36,072 nucleotides of DNA. It comes from an uncultured Clostridia bacterium (GTDB lineage: Bacteria; Bacillota; Clostridia; Oscillospirales; Acutalibacteraceae). This document shows, piece by piece, positions 23,576 through 31,974 of this stretch (position 1 is the stretch's first letter; each line of letters opens with the position of its first letter). Position numbers and translations under genes: made by a program. The notes under the pieces are model-generated. The model did no database searches. It was not told the DNA's origin and worked only from the letters and a program-made list of their open reading frames with translations. The stretch covers positions 1-36,072 of the forward strand of contig CANRNI010000030.1 of NCBI GenBank assembly GCA_947631945.1, given 5' to 3'.

Positions 23576-23747
23576 GGCAATACCGCACAATTAGCGGCTA
23601 ACGCCTTTGCCGCGCATCTGCACCGAGATTTCCCGTCATTTTTGCCAAAAGCTCCTTGAAATACGTCAGTATTCCTTCCTCGCTTTTGACAATCTGACGA
23701 AAAATCTTTCGGCACATCTGCACGACAATAATTATGCGGTATTGCCT
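23575..23747 (-). mobile_element. TA-flanked non-autonomous element, type 1, reverse
   Basis: 173 bp between TA dinucleotides (23573-23574 and 23748-23749), reverse orientation. Together with 22623-22795 it forms an inverted pair around tcdA. The target TA plus the first A of the element make the tcdA stop codon. Confidence 0.87.
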
Positions 23748-23861
23748 TAAAGCGGCGCCGCTTCGTCATTTTTAATGCGCCGCAAAGTAAATTTAAAAAA
23801 AGCGTGTGTCTGACTTGTGCAGACATACTATAAACAGTTTAATGAAAGGACAGAATTAATT
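23748..23861. other. Leader region of alaA
   Basis: Contains the palindrome AAGCGGC-GCCGCTT at 23750-23763, a later GCGCCGC that could pair with part of it, and a 6-bp hairpin TGTCTG/CAGACA around 23808-23827. No promoter match is convincing. The hairpins may fold the alaA leader or end leftward transcription. Confidence 0.35.
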
Positions 23862-25124
23862 ATGGATAATATTAACGCTCAAAATCGGGATATCAAAAGT
23901 TTTCCGAACCGTAACATAAAAAAATCTTCAAAGCTTGACAACGTTCTGTACGACGTAAGAGGCCCCGTTGTGGAAGAAGCCATGAGAATGGAAAATGAAG
24001 GGATTAAAGTTCTCAAGCTCAATATAGGCAATCCCGCGCCATTCGGCTTTGAAGCTCCCGAGGAAGTTATCCTCGATATGCGCACACAGATACGAAACGG
24101 TCAGGGCTACAGCGATTCAAAAGGTCTGTTTTCGGCAAGAAAAGCAATAATGCAGTATGCCCAGCTAAAAAATATTCCCGATGTTACGGTAAACGATATT
24201 TACACGGGAAACGGAGTGAGCGAGCTTATTAACTTATGTATGCAAGCGCTTCTCGACAGCGGAGATGAAATTCTTATCCCCTCCCCCGATTATCCTCTGT
24301 GGACAGCGACCGCAACTCTTGCCGGAGGCAAAGCGGTTCATTATCTTTGCGACGAAAGCTCCGACTGGTACCCCGATATCGACGATATACGGAAAAAGAT
24401 AACCGATAAAACAAAAGCGATAGTTATTATAAATCCCAATAATCCTACAGGCGCGCTCTATTCAAAGGACCTGCTTATGCAGATTGCCGATATAGCGAGA
24501 GGGTACGGACTTATAATCTTTTCCGACGAAATTTACGACAGACTCGTAATGGACGGTGAAGAACATATATCAATAGCGTCTCTCGCGCCGGACGTGTTCT
24601 GTGTAACTTTCAGCGGACTGTCAAAATCCCATATGATAGCCGGATTCCGTATAGGCTGGATGATATTAAGCGGCAATAAATCCGCCGCAAAGGATTATAT
24701 CGACGGAATAAATATGCTGTCCAATATGCGTCTTTGCTCAAATGTCCCCGCGCAGTCGATAGTACAGACCGCGCTCGGAGGTTATCAAAGCGTTAAAAAT
24801 TATATAATTCCCGGCGGCAGAATTTATGAGCAGCGCGAATGTATATGCAACGCTCTGAGCGGCATACCCGGAATAAGCTATGTAAAACCGAAAGCCGCGT
24901 TTTATGTATTCCCGAAAATTGATACTAAAAAATACCGTATTAACAATGATGAGCAGTTTGCGCTTGACTTTTTAAGAAAAAAACGTATTCTTATTGTTCA
25001 CGGCGGAGGTTTCAACTGGCAGCAGCCCGACCATTTCAGAATAGTTTATTTGCCGAGAAAGGAAATTCTGGAAAGCTCAATGAATCAGCTTGCCGATTTT
25101 CTCAGCGGATACAGTCAATTTTAA
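23862..25124 (+). CDS. alaA: Alanine-synthesising aminotransferase (AlaA-type)
   Basis: Class I/II PLP aminotransferase moving an amino group between glutamate and pyruvate. The 420 aa follow E. coli AlaA closely along the chain: SKLDNVLYDVRGPV, LKLNIGNPAPFGFEAPEEV, GNGVSELINL, YPLWTATATLAGGKAVHYLC, IVIINPNNPTGALYSK, DEIYDRLV and the Schiff-base Lys255 in GLSKSHMIAGFRIGW. ATG 23862 is chosen because AAAGGA lies upstream and the homologous region starts shortly after; an earlier in-frame ATG at 23817 has no ribosome binding site. It stands alone, with the mobile element before it. Confidence 0.9.
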   Translation: MDNINAQNRDIKSFPNRNIKKSSKLDNVLYDVRGPVVEEAMRMENEGIKVLKLNIGNPAPFGFEAPEEVILDMRTQIRNGQGYSDSKGLFSARKAIMQYAQLKNIPDVTVNDIYTGNGVSELINLCMQALLDSGDEILIPSPDYPLWTATATLAGGKAVHYLCDESSDWYPDIDDIRKKITDKTKAIVIINPNNPTGALYSKDLLMQIADIARGYGLIIFSDEIYDRLVMDGEEHISIASLAPDVFCVTFSGLSKSHMIAGFRIGWMILSGNKSAAKDYIDGINMLSNMRLCSNVPAQSIVQTALGGYQSVKNYIIPGGRIYEQRECICNALSGIPGISYVKPKAAFYVFPKIDTKKYRINNDEQFALDFLRKKRILIVHGGGFNWQQPDHFRIVYLPRKEILESSMNQLADFLSGYSQF

Positions 25125-25192
25125 TCGGTCAATGGTATCGGCCGCATTTAAATCGATGTTCACATGAGGTGAGCATATCATAAATAAATCAA

Positions 25193-25261
25193 ATGAAATT
25201 GGAGGAAGCAGAAAATACAAGACGCGGCGTCAGCCTGACAGAAGCGTTTTTTTCCGAATAA
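25193..25261 (+). CDS. Possible 22-codon ORF before the ABC exporter
   Basis: ATG at 25193 encodes 22 codons (MKLEEAENTRRGVSLTEAFF...). The ribosome binding site is weak, and the stretch overlaps a GC-rich inverted repeat followed by seven T (25222-25253) that could instead be a weak alaA terminator. I cannot tell coding from chance. Confidence 0.2.
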   Translation: MKLEEAENTRRGVSLTEAFFSE

Positions 25262-25277
25262 GAACTTGCAATTGAAA

Positions 25278-25358
25278 TGTGACAAAAATGTAAGCTTAAA
25301 CGCCTGAAATGTAAGCTAAAGTTATGGTTCGCGGCTTTTGCTTTTGCTAAAATGTAAG
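25278..25358 (+). promoter_or_regulatory. TGTAAG direct repeats upstream of ABC exporter
   Basis: TGTGAC at 25278 is followed by TGTAAG at 25289, 25310 and 25353, giving spacings of 11, 21 and 43 nt, close to whole helical turns. Direct repeats on one face of DNA are typical of OmpR-family response regulators, the class that controls BceAB-type exporters. The regulator genes are not in this window. Confidence 0.4.
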
Positions 25359-25376
25359 AGCAATAGCAAAAGGAGG
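25335..25376 (+). promoter_or_regulatory. Hairpin leading into bceA ribosome binding site
   Basis: CTTTTGC-TTTTGCT (25335-25348) pairs with AGCAATA-GCAAAAG (25359-25372) with one mismatch. The 3' arm shares two bases with AGGAGG (25371-25376), which lies 9 nt before the ATG at 25386. It could partly occlude ribosome binding. Confidence 0.4.
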
Positions 25377-25385
25377 CAAAACAAA

Positions 25386-26156
25386 ATGTCAATACTTACT
25401 GTAAACAACGTAGGTAAAATTTATACTTCGCGAATAGGCGGAAGCAGGGTTCAGGCGCTTACGGACGTATCCTTTTCGGTTGAGCCGGGCGAATACGTAG
25501 CGATAATGGGAGAATCGGGTTCGGGCAAAACAACGCTTCTCAACATAATCGCGTCGCTCGATAAGCCCACAAGCGGCGAAGTCAAAATCGCGGGTCAATC
25601 TCTTTCGAGGATAAAGGAAAAAGACCTCGCGGCGTTCCGCAGAAATAATCTCGGCTTTGTTTTTCAGGATTTTAATCTGCTCGATACTTTTTCCATAAGG
25701 GACAATATATTCCTGCCCCTTGTCCTTTCGGGAATGAAGCATGATGAAATGCAGGCAAGGCTTACTCCTATCGCGTCGAGGCTTTCAATCAGGGAGATTT
25801 TGGATAAATTTCCGTATGAGGTATCGGGCGGTCAAAAGCAGAGAGCCGCGGCGGCACGCGCGCTTATAACGAATCCCCAGCTGCTTCTCGCGGACGAACC
25901 TACGGGCGCGCTCGATTCAAAGTCATCGGACGAGCTGCTTTCGATTTTTACGGAAATAAACGATTTCGGCCAGACTATTCTAATGGTAACTCACTCCGTA
26001 AAAGCGGCGTGTACCGCGAAGCGTGTGCTTTTTATAAAAGACGGCCATGTTTTTCATCAGCTCTACAAGGCGAATATGTCCGACGATGAAATGTTCAGGC
26101 GCATTTCGGACACTCTTACGATAATTGCGACAGGCGGTGAATCAAATGAGCAGTAA
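25386..26156 (+). CDS. ABC exporter ATP-binding protein (BceA-like)
   Basis: 256-aa ATPase of the MacB/BceA group. Walker A is GESGSGKTT (residues 42-50), the Q-loop FVFQDFNLLDTFS follows, the signature is VSGGQKQR, and Walker B is LLLADEPTGALDSKS; the switch His sits in MVTHS. These ATPases pair with a FtsX-type permease and typically protect against cell-wall-targeting peptides such as bacitracin. ATG 25386 has AGGAGG upstream. The gene overlaps the permease gene by 11 nt. The sensor kinase and response regulator that normally sit beside such exporters are missing here. Confidence 0.9.
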   Translation: MSILTVNNVGKIYTSRIGGSRVQALTDVSFSVEPGEYVAIMGESGSGKTTLLNIIASLDKPTSGEVKIAGQSLSRIKEKDLAAFRRNNLGFVFQDFNLLDTFSIRDNIFLPLVLSGMKHDEMQARLTPIASRLSIREILDKFPYEVSGGQKQRAAAARALITNPQLLLADEPTGALDSKSSDELLSIFTEINDFGQTILMVTHSVKAACTAKRVLFIKDGHVFHQLYKANMSDDEMFRRISDTLTIIATGGESNEQ

Positions 26157-28161
26157 GCTTTATCCCCGTCTTGCCGCCGTTAATATCGGCAAAAATAAAA
26201 AACTCTATATACCGTACATTTTAAGCTCCGTTATAACGATTGCGATGTTCTATATAATGGGTTCCGTCGATGACAACGGAGGACTCAAGGAAATGAGAGG
26301 CGCAGAGTATTTGGAGTCAATGACTCTTATAGGCGTTATAGTTATCGCCGTTTTTTCCTGCATTTTTCTTATTTATACGAACAGCTACATTATAAAACAG
26401 CGTAAAAAGGAATTTGGGCTTTACAGCGTTCTCGGCATGGAAAAAAAGCACATTGCGCTGATAATGCTTTATGAAACGGTATACACGTTTTTTATCTGCG
26501 TTATCGGAGGTCTTTTGTTCGGCATAATCTTTGATAAGCTGACCTATCTTATGCTCTGCAAACTGTTCAGCTTTGAGGTAAGGCTCGGATTTCATATCAG
26601 CCTGAACGGAATTTTTTATACGTTTATCACATTCGGAATTATTTTTCTTGTCAACCTTGTTTTCAATATAATAAGAATTTACAGAATAAACCCTATCGAG
26701 CTTCTTCACGGCGGAAGCGTGGGGGAAAAGGAACCAAAGACAAAGATTATTTCGGCAATATTGGGCATTATATTTCTTGCGGCGGGATATGCGATAGCGA
26801 TTGTGACGAAGAATCCGCTTAACGCGATAAATCTTTTTCTTGTAGCCGTGCTTTGCGTTATTTTCGGGACGTTTTTGCTTTTTATGTCCGGAAGCATAGC
26901 GTTTTTGAAGGCTCTTAAGAAAAATAAAAGCTATTATTACAGCAAAAAACATTTCAACTCCGTTTCGGGAATGATTTACAGAATGAAGCAGAACGCGGCG
27001 GGACTTTCAAATATATGCATACTCTCAACAATGGTTCTCGTCACCGTTTCAACCACGTTTTCGCTCTATCTCGGAAGCGAGGATTCGCTTAAGAACAGAT
27101 ATCCGCGCGACGTCATGCTTAATTATTATGACTATACTTATGACGAGGACGGCGAAAATCCGGTTTTTTATTCCGGGCGGGCGGAAATTGTTATGAAAGA
27201 GCTTGAAAATATATCCAAAAAGGAAAAAATAGACATTATTGATTTGCGAAAGTCCGAATTTGTTTCGTTCCGCGTAGGATTTGACGGCAGCGCAATTAAT
27301 CCGAATTATTCCAAATCCGAAGAAGCTTCGTATATGTTCTATTTCGTCACATTAAAAAATTACGCCGAACTGACTGGTGAAACGATAAAGCTCGACGACG
27401 ACGAAATTATAGTTTTCACATCCGGCGACAAGCTGATCGGCGACAGTATCAATATATTGGGCAAGGACTACAGAGTTGTTAAAAGCATGGACAGCGGAAG
27501 CGAGCTTCACAAGATTCAGTACCTGACAAATACGGGCGGCTACATTCTCAGCAATGATAATTATATCGTTGTGTCGGACATGAGCGAGCTTATGAGAATA
27601 AGCAAAGCTTATCCGAACGGAAACGCTTACGATTCTTTAATGTATTTTGACCTTTCCGGAACTAACGAGGAAAAAATACAGGACGTGAAAGTAATCAGAA
27701 ATTACCTCGATAAAAGCGGAATCGAATTTGACCTTGAATCAAAAGACGAGAGCAGGGAGGATTTTTATACCTTAAACGGCAGCTTTCTGTTTCTCGGAGT
27801 GTTCCTCGGTACGCTTTTCCTTGTAGTAACGGTTATGATAATTTATTACAAGCAGATTACCGAAGGCTACAGCGACCGCGAACGCTTCATAATAATGCAG
27901 AATGTCGGCATGAGCCGTCAGGAGGTCAAGCAGACGATACATTCGCAGGTTTTAACCGTTTTCTTCCTGCCTCTTATAACCGCGTGCATACATCTGTGCT
28001 TTTCGTTCCCTATAGTATCAAAGCTGCTGTCGATGTTCGGACTTGTAAACAAAACTATTTTTATAATCAGCATTGCTGTTACAGCGGCTGTTTTCGCCCT
28101 GATTTATATGATTGTATATCTCCTTACGGCGAGAACGTATTACAGGATAGTGAGCAAATAA
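26146..28161 (+). CDS. ABC exporter permease (BceB-like, FtsX family)
   Basis: 671-aa integral membrane partner of the preceding ATPase. Helices are visible at ~20-40 and 60-80, then a block of several up to residue ~300. A large extracellular domain (about residues 310-540, rich in Asp, Glu, Tyr and Ser) and three to four C-terminal helices follow. That is the ten-helix BceB layout with the peptide-sensing loop between helices 7 and 8. FtsX-like segments occur twice (YIIKQRKKEFGLYSVLGM and YSDRERFIIMQNVGMSR). ATG 26146 is taken over an upstream in-frame TTG because the ABC gene end provides a GGCGG-type site. The pair probably detects and removes an antimicrobial peptide. Confidence 0.88.
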   Translation: MSSKLYPRLAAVNIGKNKKLYIPYILSSVITIAMFYIMGSVDDNGGLKEMRGAEYLESMTLIGVIVIAVFSCIFLIYTNSYIIKQRKKEFGLYSVLGMEKKHIALIMLYETVYTFFICVIGGLLFGIIFDKLTYLMLCKLFSFEVRLGFHISLNGIFYTFITFGIIFLVNLVFNIIRIYRINPIELLHGGSVGEKEPKTKIISAILGIIFLAAGYAIAIVTKNPLNAINLFLVAVLCVIFGTFLLFMSGSIAFLKALKKNKSYYYSKKHFNSVSGMIYRMKQNAAGLSNICILSTMVLVTVSTTFSLYLGSEDSLKNRYPRDVMLNYYDYTYDEDGENPVFYSGRAEIVMKELENISKKEKIDIIDLRKSEFVSFRVGFDGSAINPNYSKSEEASYMFYFVTLKNYAELTGETIKLDDDEIIVFTSGDKLIGDSINILGKDYRVVKSMDSGSELHKIQYLTNTGGYILSNDNYIVVSDMSELMRISKAYPNGNAYDSLMYFDLSGTNEEKIQDVKVIRNYLDKSGIEFDLESKDESREDFYTLNGSFLFLGVFLGTLFLVVTVMIIYYKQITEGYSDRERFIIMQNVGMSRQEVKQTIHSQVLTVFFLPLITACIHLCFSFPIVSKLLSMFGLVNKTIFIISIAVTAAVFALIYMIVYLLTARTYYRIVSK

Positions 28162-28182
28162 TACCGATAAATAAATGAAAAT

Positions 28183-28205
28183 GCCGGCGCACTGCCGGCG
28201 TTTTT
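28183..28205 (+). terminator. Terminator of the ABC exporter operon
   Basis: GCCGGC (28183-28188), loop GCACT, GCCGGC (28194-28199), then GTTTTT, 20 nt after the permease stop. Confidence 0.75.
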
Positions 28206-28225
28206 CTGTATAATCAAAGATTTTG

Positions 28226-28264
28226 AACAGACAAAGCAGTCTAAAGACCGCCGTCTGTTTTTTT
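28226..28264 (+). terminator. Second terminator or structured element
   Basis: Outer stem AACAGAC/GTCTGTT (28226-28232 with 28253-28259) encloses an inner GTC/GAC stem and is followed by seven T in total. It gives back-to-back termination before the TtcA-like gene. Confidence 0.65.
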
Positions 28265-28287
28265 ACATTAATTCATATTATTACATA

Positions 28288-28316
28288 TTTACAAATCTCC
28301 TCGAATTGTTTATAAT
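28288..28316 (+). promoter_or_regulatory. Promoter of TtcA-like gene
   Basis: TTTACA (28288-28293), 17-nt spacer, TATAAT (28311-28316), 26 nt before the ATG. Confidence 0.55.
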
Positions 28317-28342
28317 AGTCGTTGAAGTTAAGGTGAAAAAGA

Positions 28343-29053
28343 ATGCAGAAGCTTATGAGCCGTATGAGGGCGGCTATGGATAAATATAATATGATAGAGG
28401 ACGGAGACAGAATAGCCGTGGGGCTTTCCGGCGGAAAGGATTCCGTCGCGCTGCTCGCGGCTCTCGCGGAAATGCGCAGGTTTTATCCGAAAAAATACGA
28501 GCTTACAGCCTTGACCGTAGATATGAGGTTTGACGGCAAAGACACCGATTACTCCGCTCTTGAAGCATTCTGCGAAAAAATCGGCGTTGAATACGTCATA
28601 AAGCGCACGGAGCTTGCAGATATAATTTTCAATATAAGAAAAGAAAGCAACCCATGCTCGCTCTGCGCCAAAATGAGACGGGGAATACTTCACGATACGG
28701 CAAAGGAGAACGGCTGTAATAAAGTGGCTCTCGGGCATCATATGGACGACGCTGTTGAAACTTTTTTTATGAACCTTTTAAGAGGCGGAAATATAGACTG
28801 CTTTTGTCCCGTTACATATATGTCGAGAAAGGATATTTACATAATAAGACCTATGATATTATCATCGGAAGCTCTTGTCGCGGGAGCCGTTAACCATAAT
28901 AATCTGCCCGTTGTCAAGAGTAAATGTCCTATGGATAAAACGAGTGAGAGACAGACGACAAAGGAGCTTATAAAGACGCTTAATAAGGATTATCCGCAGT
29001 TAAGAGAAAAAATTATAGGCGCGCTGCAAAGAAAAGGCATAGATAACTGGTAA
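28343..29053 (+). CDS. TtcA-like PP-loop tRNA-thiolation protein
   Basis: 236-aa N-type ATP pyrophosphatase. SGGKDS (29-34) is the PP-loop, GLSGGKDSVALL the wider motif, and GHHMDDAVETFFMNLL the second family block. Cys105 and Cys108 in NPCSLC and Cys195 in KSKCP match the three cysteines that bind the [4Fe-4S] cluster in TtcA, which makes 2-thiocytidine at tRNA position 32. It is shorter than E. coli TtcA (311 aa), like many clostridial homologues, so the precise tRNA target is not certain. It has its own promoter and a modest AAGGTG ribosome binding site. Confidence 0.8.
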   Translation: MQKLMSRMRAAMDKYNMIEDGDRIAVGLSGGKDSVALLAALAEMRRFYPKKYELTALTVDMRFDGKDTDYSALEAFCEKIGVEYVIKRTELADIIFNIRKESNPCSLCAKMRRGILHDTAKENGCNKVALGHHMDDAVETFFMNLLRGGNIDCFCPVTYMSRKDIYIIRPMILSSEALVAGAVNHNNLPVVKSKCPMDKTSERQTTKELIKTLNKDYPQLREKIIGALQRKGIDNW

Positions 29054-29070
29054 AAAGGCATAGAATTTGC

Positions 29071-29099
29071 TTGATAAACAATTTTAAATATGTTATAAT
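29071..29099 (+). promoter_or_regulatory. Promoter of apgM-like gene
   Basis: TTGATA (29071-29076), 17-nt spacer, TATAAT (29094-29099), about 50 nt before the TTG start. Confidence 0.6.
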
Positions 29100-29150
29100 A
29101 ATAAATATATTACAATAAATTGATATATTTACTTTCGGAGATGAATTGTT

Positions 29151-30359
29151 TTGAAATACTTGGTTGTCCTTTATGACGGTATGGCGGATTATCCCGTGCC
29201 GGAGCTTGACGGAAAAACTCCTATGGAGGTCGCAAAAAAACCGAATTTTGACGCTATGGGAAAAAAGGGCGTTGTTGGAACAGTTAAAACAGTCGCGGAT
29301 TCTTTAAAGCCGGGAAGCGACGTCGCTAATTTAAGCGCTCTCGGTTATGACGCGGAAAAATGCTATACGGGGCGTTCTCCTCTCGAAGCCGTCAGTATAG
29401 GCGTTGACCTTCGCGACGACGACGTTACAATGCGCTGCAATACCGTAACGCTCTCGGACGAAGAGAATTACGAGGATAAAACAATGGTCGATTATTCGGC
29501 GGGCGATATATCCACCGCCGAAGCAGCGGAAATCATAAAAACCGTAGAGGAACATTTCGGAAACGATATTTACAAATTTTATAACGGCGTATCTTACCGT
29601 CATTGTCTTGTATGGCACGGCGGCACAACGGCTCTCGGCTCTATGACTCCCCCGCATGATATTTCCGGCAGAGTTATAGGAAAATATCTGTCCGATTCGC
29701 CTAACGCGGTCGATTTAATCAGAATGATGAAAGAAAGCTACGACCTTTTGAAAAATCATTCCGTAAACAAAAAGAGAATCGCTGAGGGCAAACGTCCCGC
29801 GAACTCGATTTGGCTCTGGGGAGAGGGTACAAAACCGTCGCTTGAGCCGTTCTATGACAAATTCGGTCTTAAAGGCAGTATTATTTCAGCCGTTGATTTG
29901 CTCAAAGGCATAGGCGGCTGCGCTAAGATGAACACTCCAAACGTAGAGGGAGCGACAGGTTACATAGATACCAATTTCGAGGGCAAGGCTCGGGCAGCGG
30001 CAGAAGAATTCAGAAAAGGACAGGATTTTGTATATATCCATATTGAAGCCACAGACGAATGCGGTCACAGACACGAGCCCGAAAACAAGGTCAGGGCTAT
30101 TGAGCTTATAGATGAAAAGGTTCTTCCGATTGTCTTAAAGGAGCTTGAAAAATACGATGATTATAAGGTTATGATTCTTCCCGACCATCCTACTCCCATA
30201 GTAACAATGACGCACGCGAGGGATCCCGTCCCGTTCATGATATACCATAAAAAAGACGAAAAACAGGGCGTTGAAACCGTTACGGAAAATACCGCAAAAG
30301 CAACAGGCGTTTATTTTGACAGCGGGGCCGCGCTGATGAAATATTTTTTGGACAATTGA
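29151..30359 (+). CDS. apgM: ApgM-type phosphoglycerate mutase or proposed homoserine kinase
   Basis: 402-aa member of the alkaline-phosphatase superfamily, archaeal-type cofactor-independent phosphoglycerate mutase group. LYDGMADYP gives a metal Asp9; PGSDVANLSALGYD holds the likely nucleophile Ser56; IEATDECGHRHE and LPDHPTPI with MTHARDPVPF carry further metal ligands. A bacterial subgroup has been proposed to be homoserine kinase. The neighbour here is metY, whose substrate derives from homoserine, so that alternative deserves weight. Translation starts at TTG: GGAG lies 10 nt before it, and no ATG is in frame at this point. Confidence 0.82.
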   Translation: MKYLVVLYDGMADYPVPELDGKTPMEVAKKPNFDAMGKKGVVGTVKTVADSLKPGSDVANLSALGYDAEKCYTGRSPLEAVSIGVDLRDDDVTMRCNTVTLSDEENYEDKTMVDYSAGDISTAEAAEIIKTVEEHFGNDIYKFYNGVSYRHCLVWHGGTTALGSMTPPHDISGRVIGKYLSDSPNAVDLIRMMKESYDLLKNHSVNKKRIAEGKRPANSIWLWGEGTKPSLEPFYDKFGLKGSIISAVDLLKGIGGCAKMNTPNVEGATGYIDTNFEGKARAAAEEFRKGQDFVYIHIEATDECGHRHEPENKVRAIELIDEKVLPIVLKELEKYDDYKVMILPDHPTPIVTMTHARDPVPFMIYHKKDEKQGVETVTENTAKATGVYFDSGAALMKYFLDN

Positions 30360-30413
30360 CAATTAACAATTGATAATTGATAATTAATAGTTGACAATTA
30401 ATAATTAGCATTT
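30357..30413 (+). repeat. Degenerate 7-bp tandem array
   Basis: Successive 7-bp units such as GACAATT, AACAATT, GATAATT, GATAATT, AATAGTT, GACAATT and AATAATT. It begins at the apgM stop codon. The 7-bp period resembles that of the AATTCCT array at 22541, but the unit differs. Confidence 0.7.
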
Positions 30414-30480
30414 GTGATTGTTTTTGCAGGGCGTTATCAATTGTACGTTTTCAAAATAATTATAAAGTGAGGTTAACCAA

Positions 30481-31761
30481 ATGCAGGATTTTAAAATAGA
30501 TACTAACTGTGTGCAGGCAGGATATAAGCCCGAAAACGGCGAACCGAGAGTTTTGCCGATAATTCAAAGCACCACTTATAAATATGATTCAAGCGTGGAA
30601 ATGGGCCGGCTTTTCGATTTGGAGAAAGAAGGATATTTCTATACGCGTTTACAGAATCCCACAAACGACGCTGTTGCGGCTAAAATAGCCGCTCTCGAGG
30701 GAGGCGTGGGCGCTGTTCTCACGTCGTCGGGTCAGGCGGCTTCGTTTTTCTCCGTATTCAATATAGCCGGAGCCGGCGACCATGTTGTAAGCTCGGCGGC
30801 AATTTACGGAGGAACATTCAACCTGTTTTCCGTAACAATGAAAAAAATGGGCATAGATTTTACGTTTGTTTCCCCTCACGCGTCGGAAGAGGAGCTTGAC
30901 AAAGCGTTTAAGCCTAACACTAAAGCCGTTTTCGCCGAAACTCTTTCCAATCCGTCGCTTCAGGTACTCGATATTGAAAAATTCGCGGCGGCGGCTCACG
31001 CACATGGAGTTCCTCTTATTGTTGACAACACTTTCCCGACTCCGATAAACTGCCGTCCGTTTGAATTTGGAGCGGATATTGTAACACATTCCACTACAAA
31101 ATACATGGACGGCCATGCGACGAGCGTCGGCGGAGTTATAGTTGACAGCGGCAATTTTGACTTTATGGCGCATAAGGATAAATTCCCGGGACTTACAACT
31201 CCCGACGATTCGTACCACGGCATTGTTTATGCCGAGCGTTTCGGCAAAGCCGCGTATATCACAAAATGCGTCGCCCAGCTTATGCGCGATCTCGGCGCTA
31301 TTCCGTCCGCGTTCAATTCATTCCTTTTAAACGTAGGGCTTGAGTCACTCGCAGTCCGTATTCCTAAGCACTGTTCAAACGCTTTAAAGGTTGCGGAGTA
31401 TCTTAAAAATAATGAAAAAATAACTTGGGTAAACTATCCGGGGCTTGAGGGTGACGAACAATATGAGCTTGCGAAAAAATATATGCCTCACGGTACAAGC
31501 GGCGTAATATCCTTTGGAGTTAAGGGCGGCAGAGAGGCCGCGACAAAGTTTATGGACAGCTTGAAGCTCGCCGCGATAGTAACTCACGTCGCAGATTCCA
31601 GAACCTGTTGTCTGCATCCCGCAAGCACGACGCACCGTCAGCTTACGGACGAGCAATTGGCAGAGTGCGGAGTATCGCCCGATCTTATAAGATTTTCCGT
31701 AGGAATTGAAAATTCAAACGATATAATTGCCGATATCGAACAGGCCTTGAATATGCTTTAA
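30481..31761 (+). CDS. metY: O-acetylhomoserine sulfhydrylase
   Basis: Cys/Met-metabolism PLP enzyme that makes homocysteine (or methionine) from O-acetylhomoserine and sulfide or methanethiol. The 426 aa show FYTRLQNPTNDAVAAKIAALEGG (early active-site region), SSGQAASFF, VVSSAAIYGGTFNLF, VDNTFPTPINCRPFEFGADIV and the Schiff-base Lys207 in HSTTKYMDGHATSVGG. The long insert after it and the C-terminal SRTCCLHPASTTHRQL are typical of MetY rather than MetB or MetC. GAGG precedes the ATG. It complements cysK in sulfide assimilation. Confidence 0.93.
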   Translation: MQDFKIDTNCVQAGYKPENGEPRVLPIIQSTTYKYDSSVEMGRLFDLEKEGYFYTRLQNPTNDAVAAKIAALEGGVGAVLTSSGQAASFFSVFNIAGAGDHVVSSAAIYGGTFNLFSVTMKKMGIDFTFVSPHASEEELDKAFKPNTKAVFAETLSNPSLQVLDIEKFAAAAHAHGVPLIVDNTFPTPINCRPFEFGADIVTHSTTKYMDGHATSVGGVIVDSGNFDFMAHKDKFPGLTTPDDSYHGIVYAERFGKAAYITKCVAQLMRDLGAIPSAFNSFLLNVGLESLAVRIPKHCSNALKVAEYLKNNEKITWVNYPGLEGDEQYELAKKYMPHGTSGVISFGVKGGREAATKFMDSLKLAAIVTHVADSRTCCLHPASTTHRQLTDEQLAECGVSPDLIRFSVGIENSNDIIADIEQALNML

Positions 31762-31764
31762 CTA

Positions 31765-31937
31765 GGGAAACACTGACTAAATCGAACGTGCAGTTTGCGC
31801 CATGAGATTTTTCGTCAGATTGTCAAAAGTGACGAAGGAATACTGGCGTATTTCAAGGAGCTTTTGGCAAAAATGACGGAAAATATCGTGGCAAGATGTA
31901 CGTTCAGCCGTCAGGCGTGATTTATTCAGTGTTTCCC
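31765..31937 (+). mobile_element. Non-autonomous element, type 2 ends, forward
   Basis: 173 bp with perfect 12-bp ends GGGAAACACTGA and TCAGTGTTTCCC and the common core. TA precedes it (31763-31764); CA follows it (31938-31939), so one flank is altered. It starts 3 nt after the metY stop. The fuller arms extend to ACTAAATC and GATTTATTCAGT. Confidence 0.83.
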
Positions 31938-31974
31938 CAAGGCGAATTATGAAATAACGGGGAGCTGAAATAAA

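Noticed and set aside
30360-30480. SAM riboswitch upstream of metY
   Set aside because: The region is a 7-bp AT-rich array plus a short leader; none of the SAM-I core motifs or paired helices could be found.
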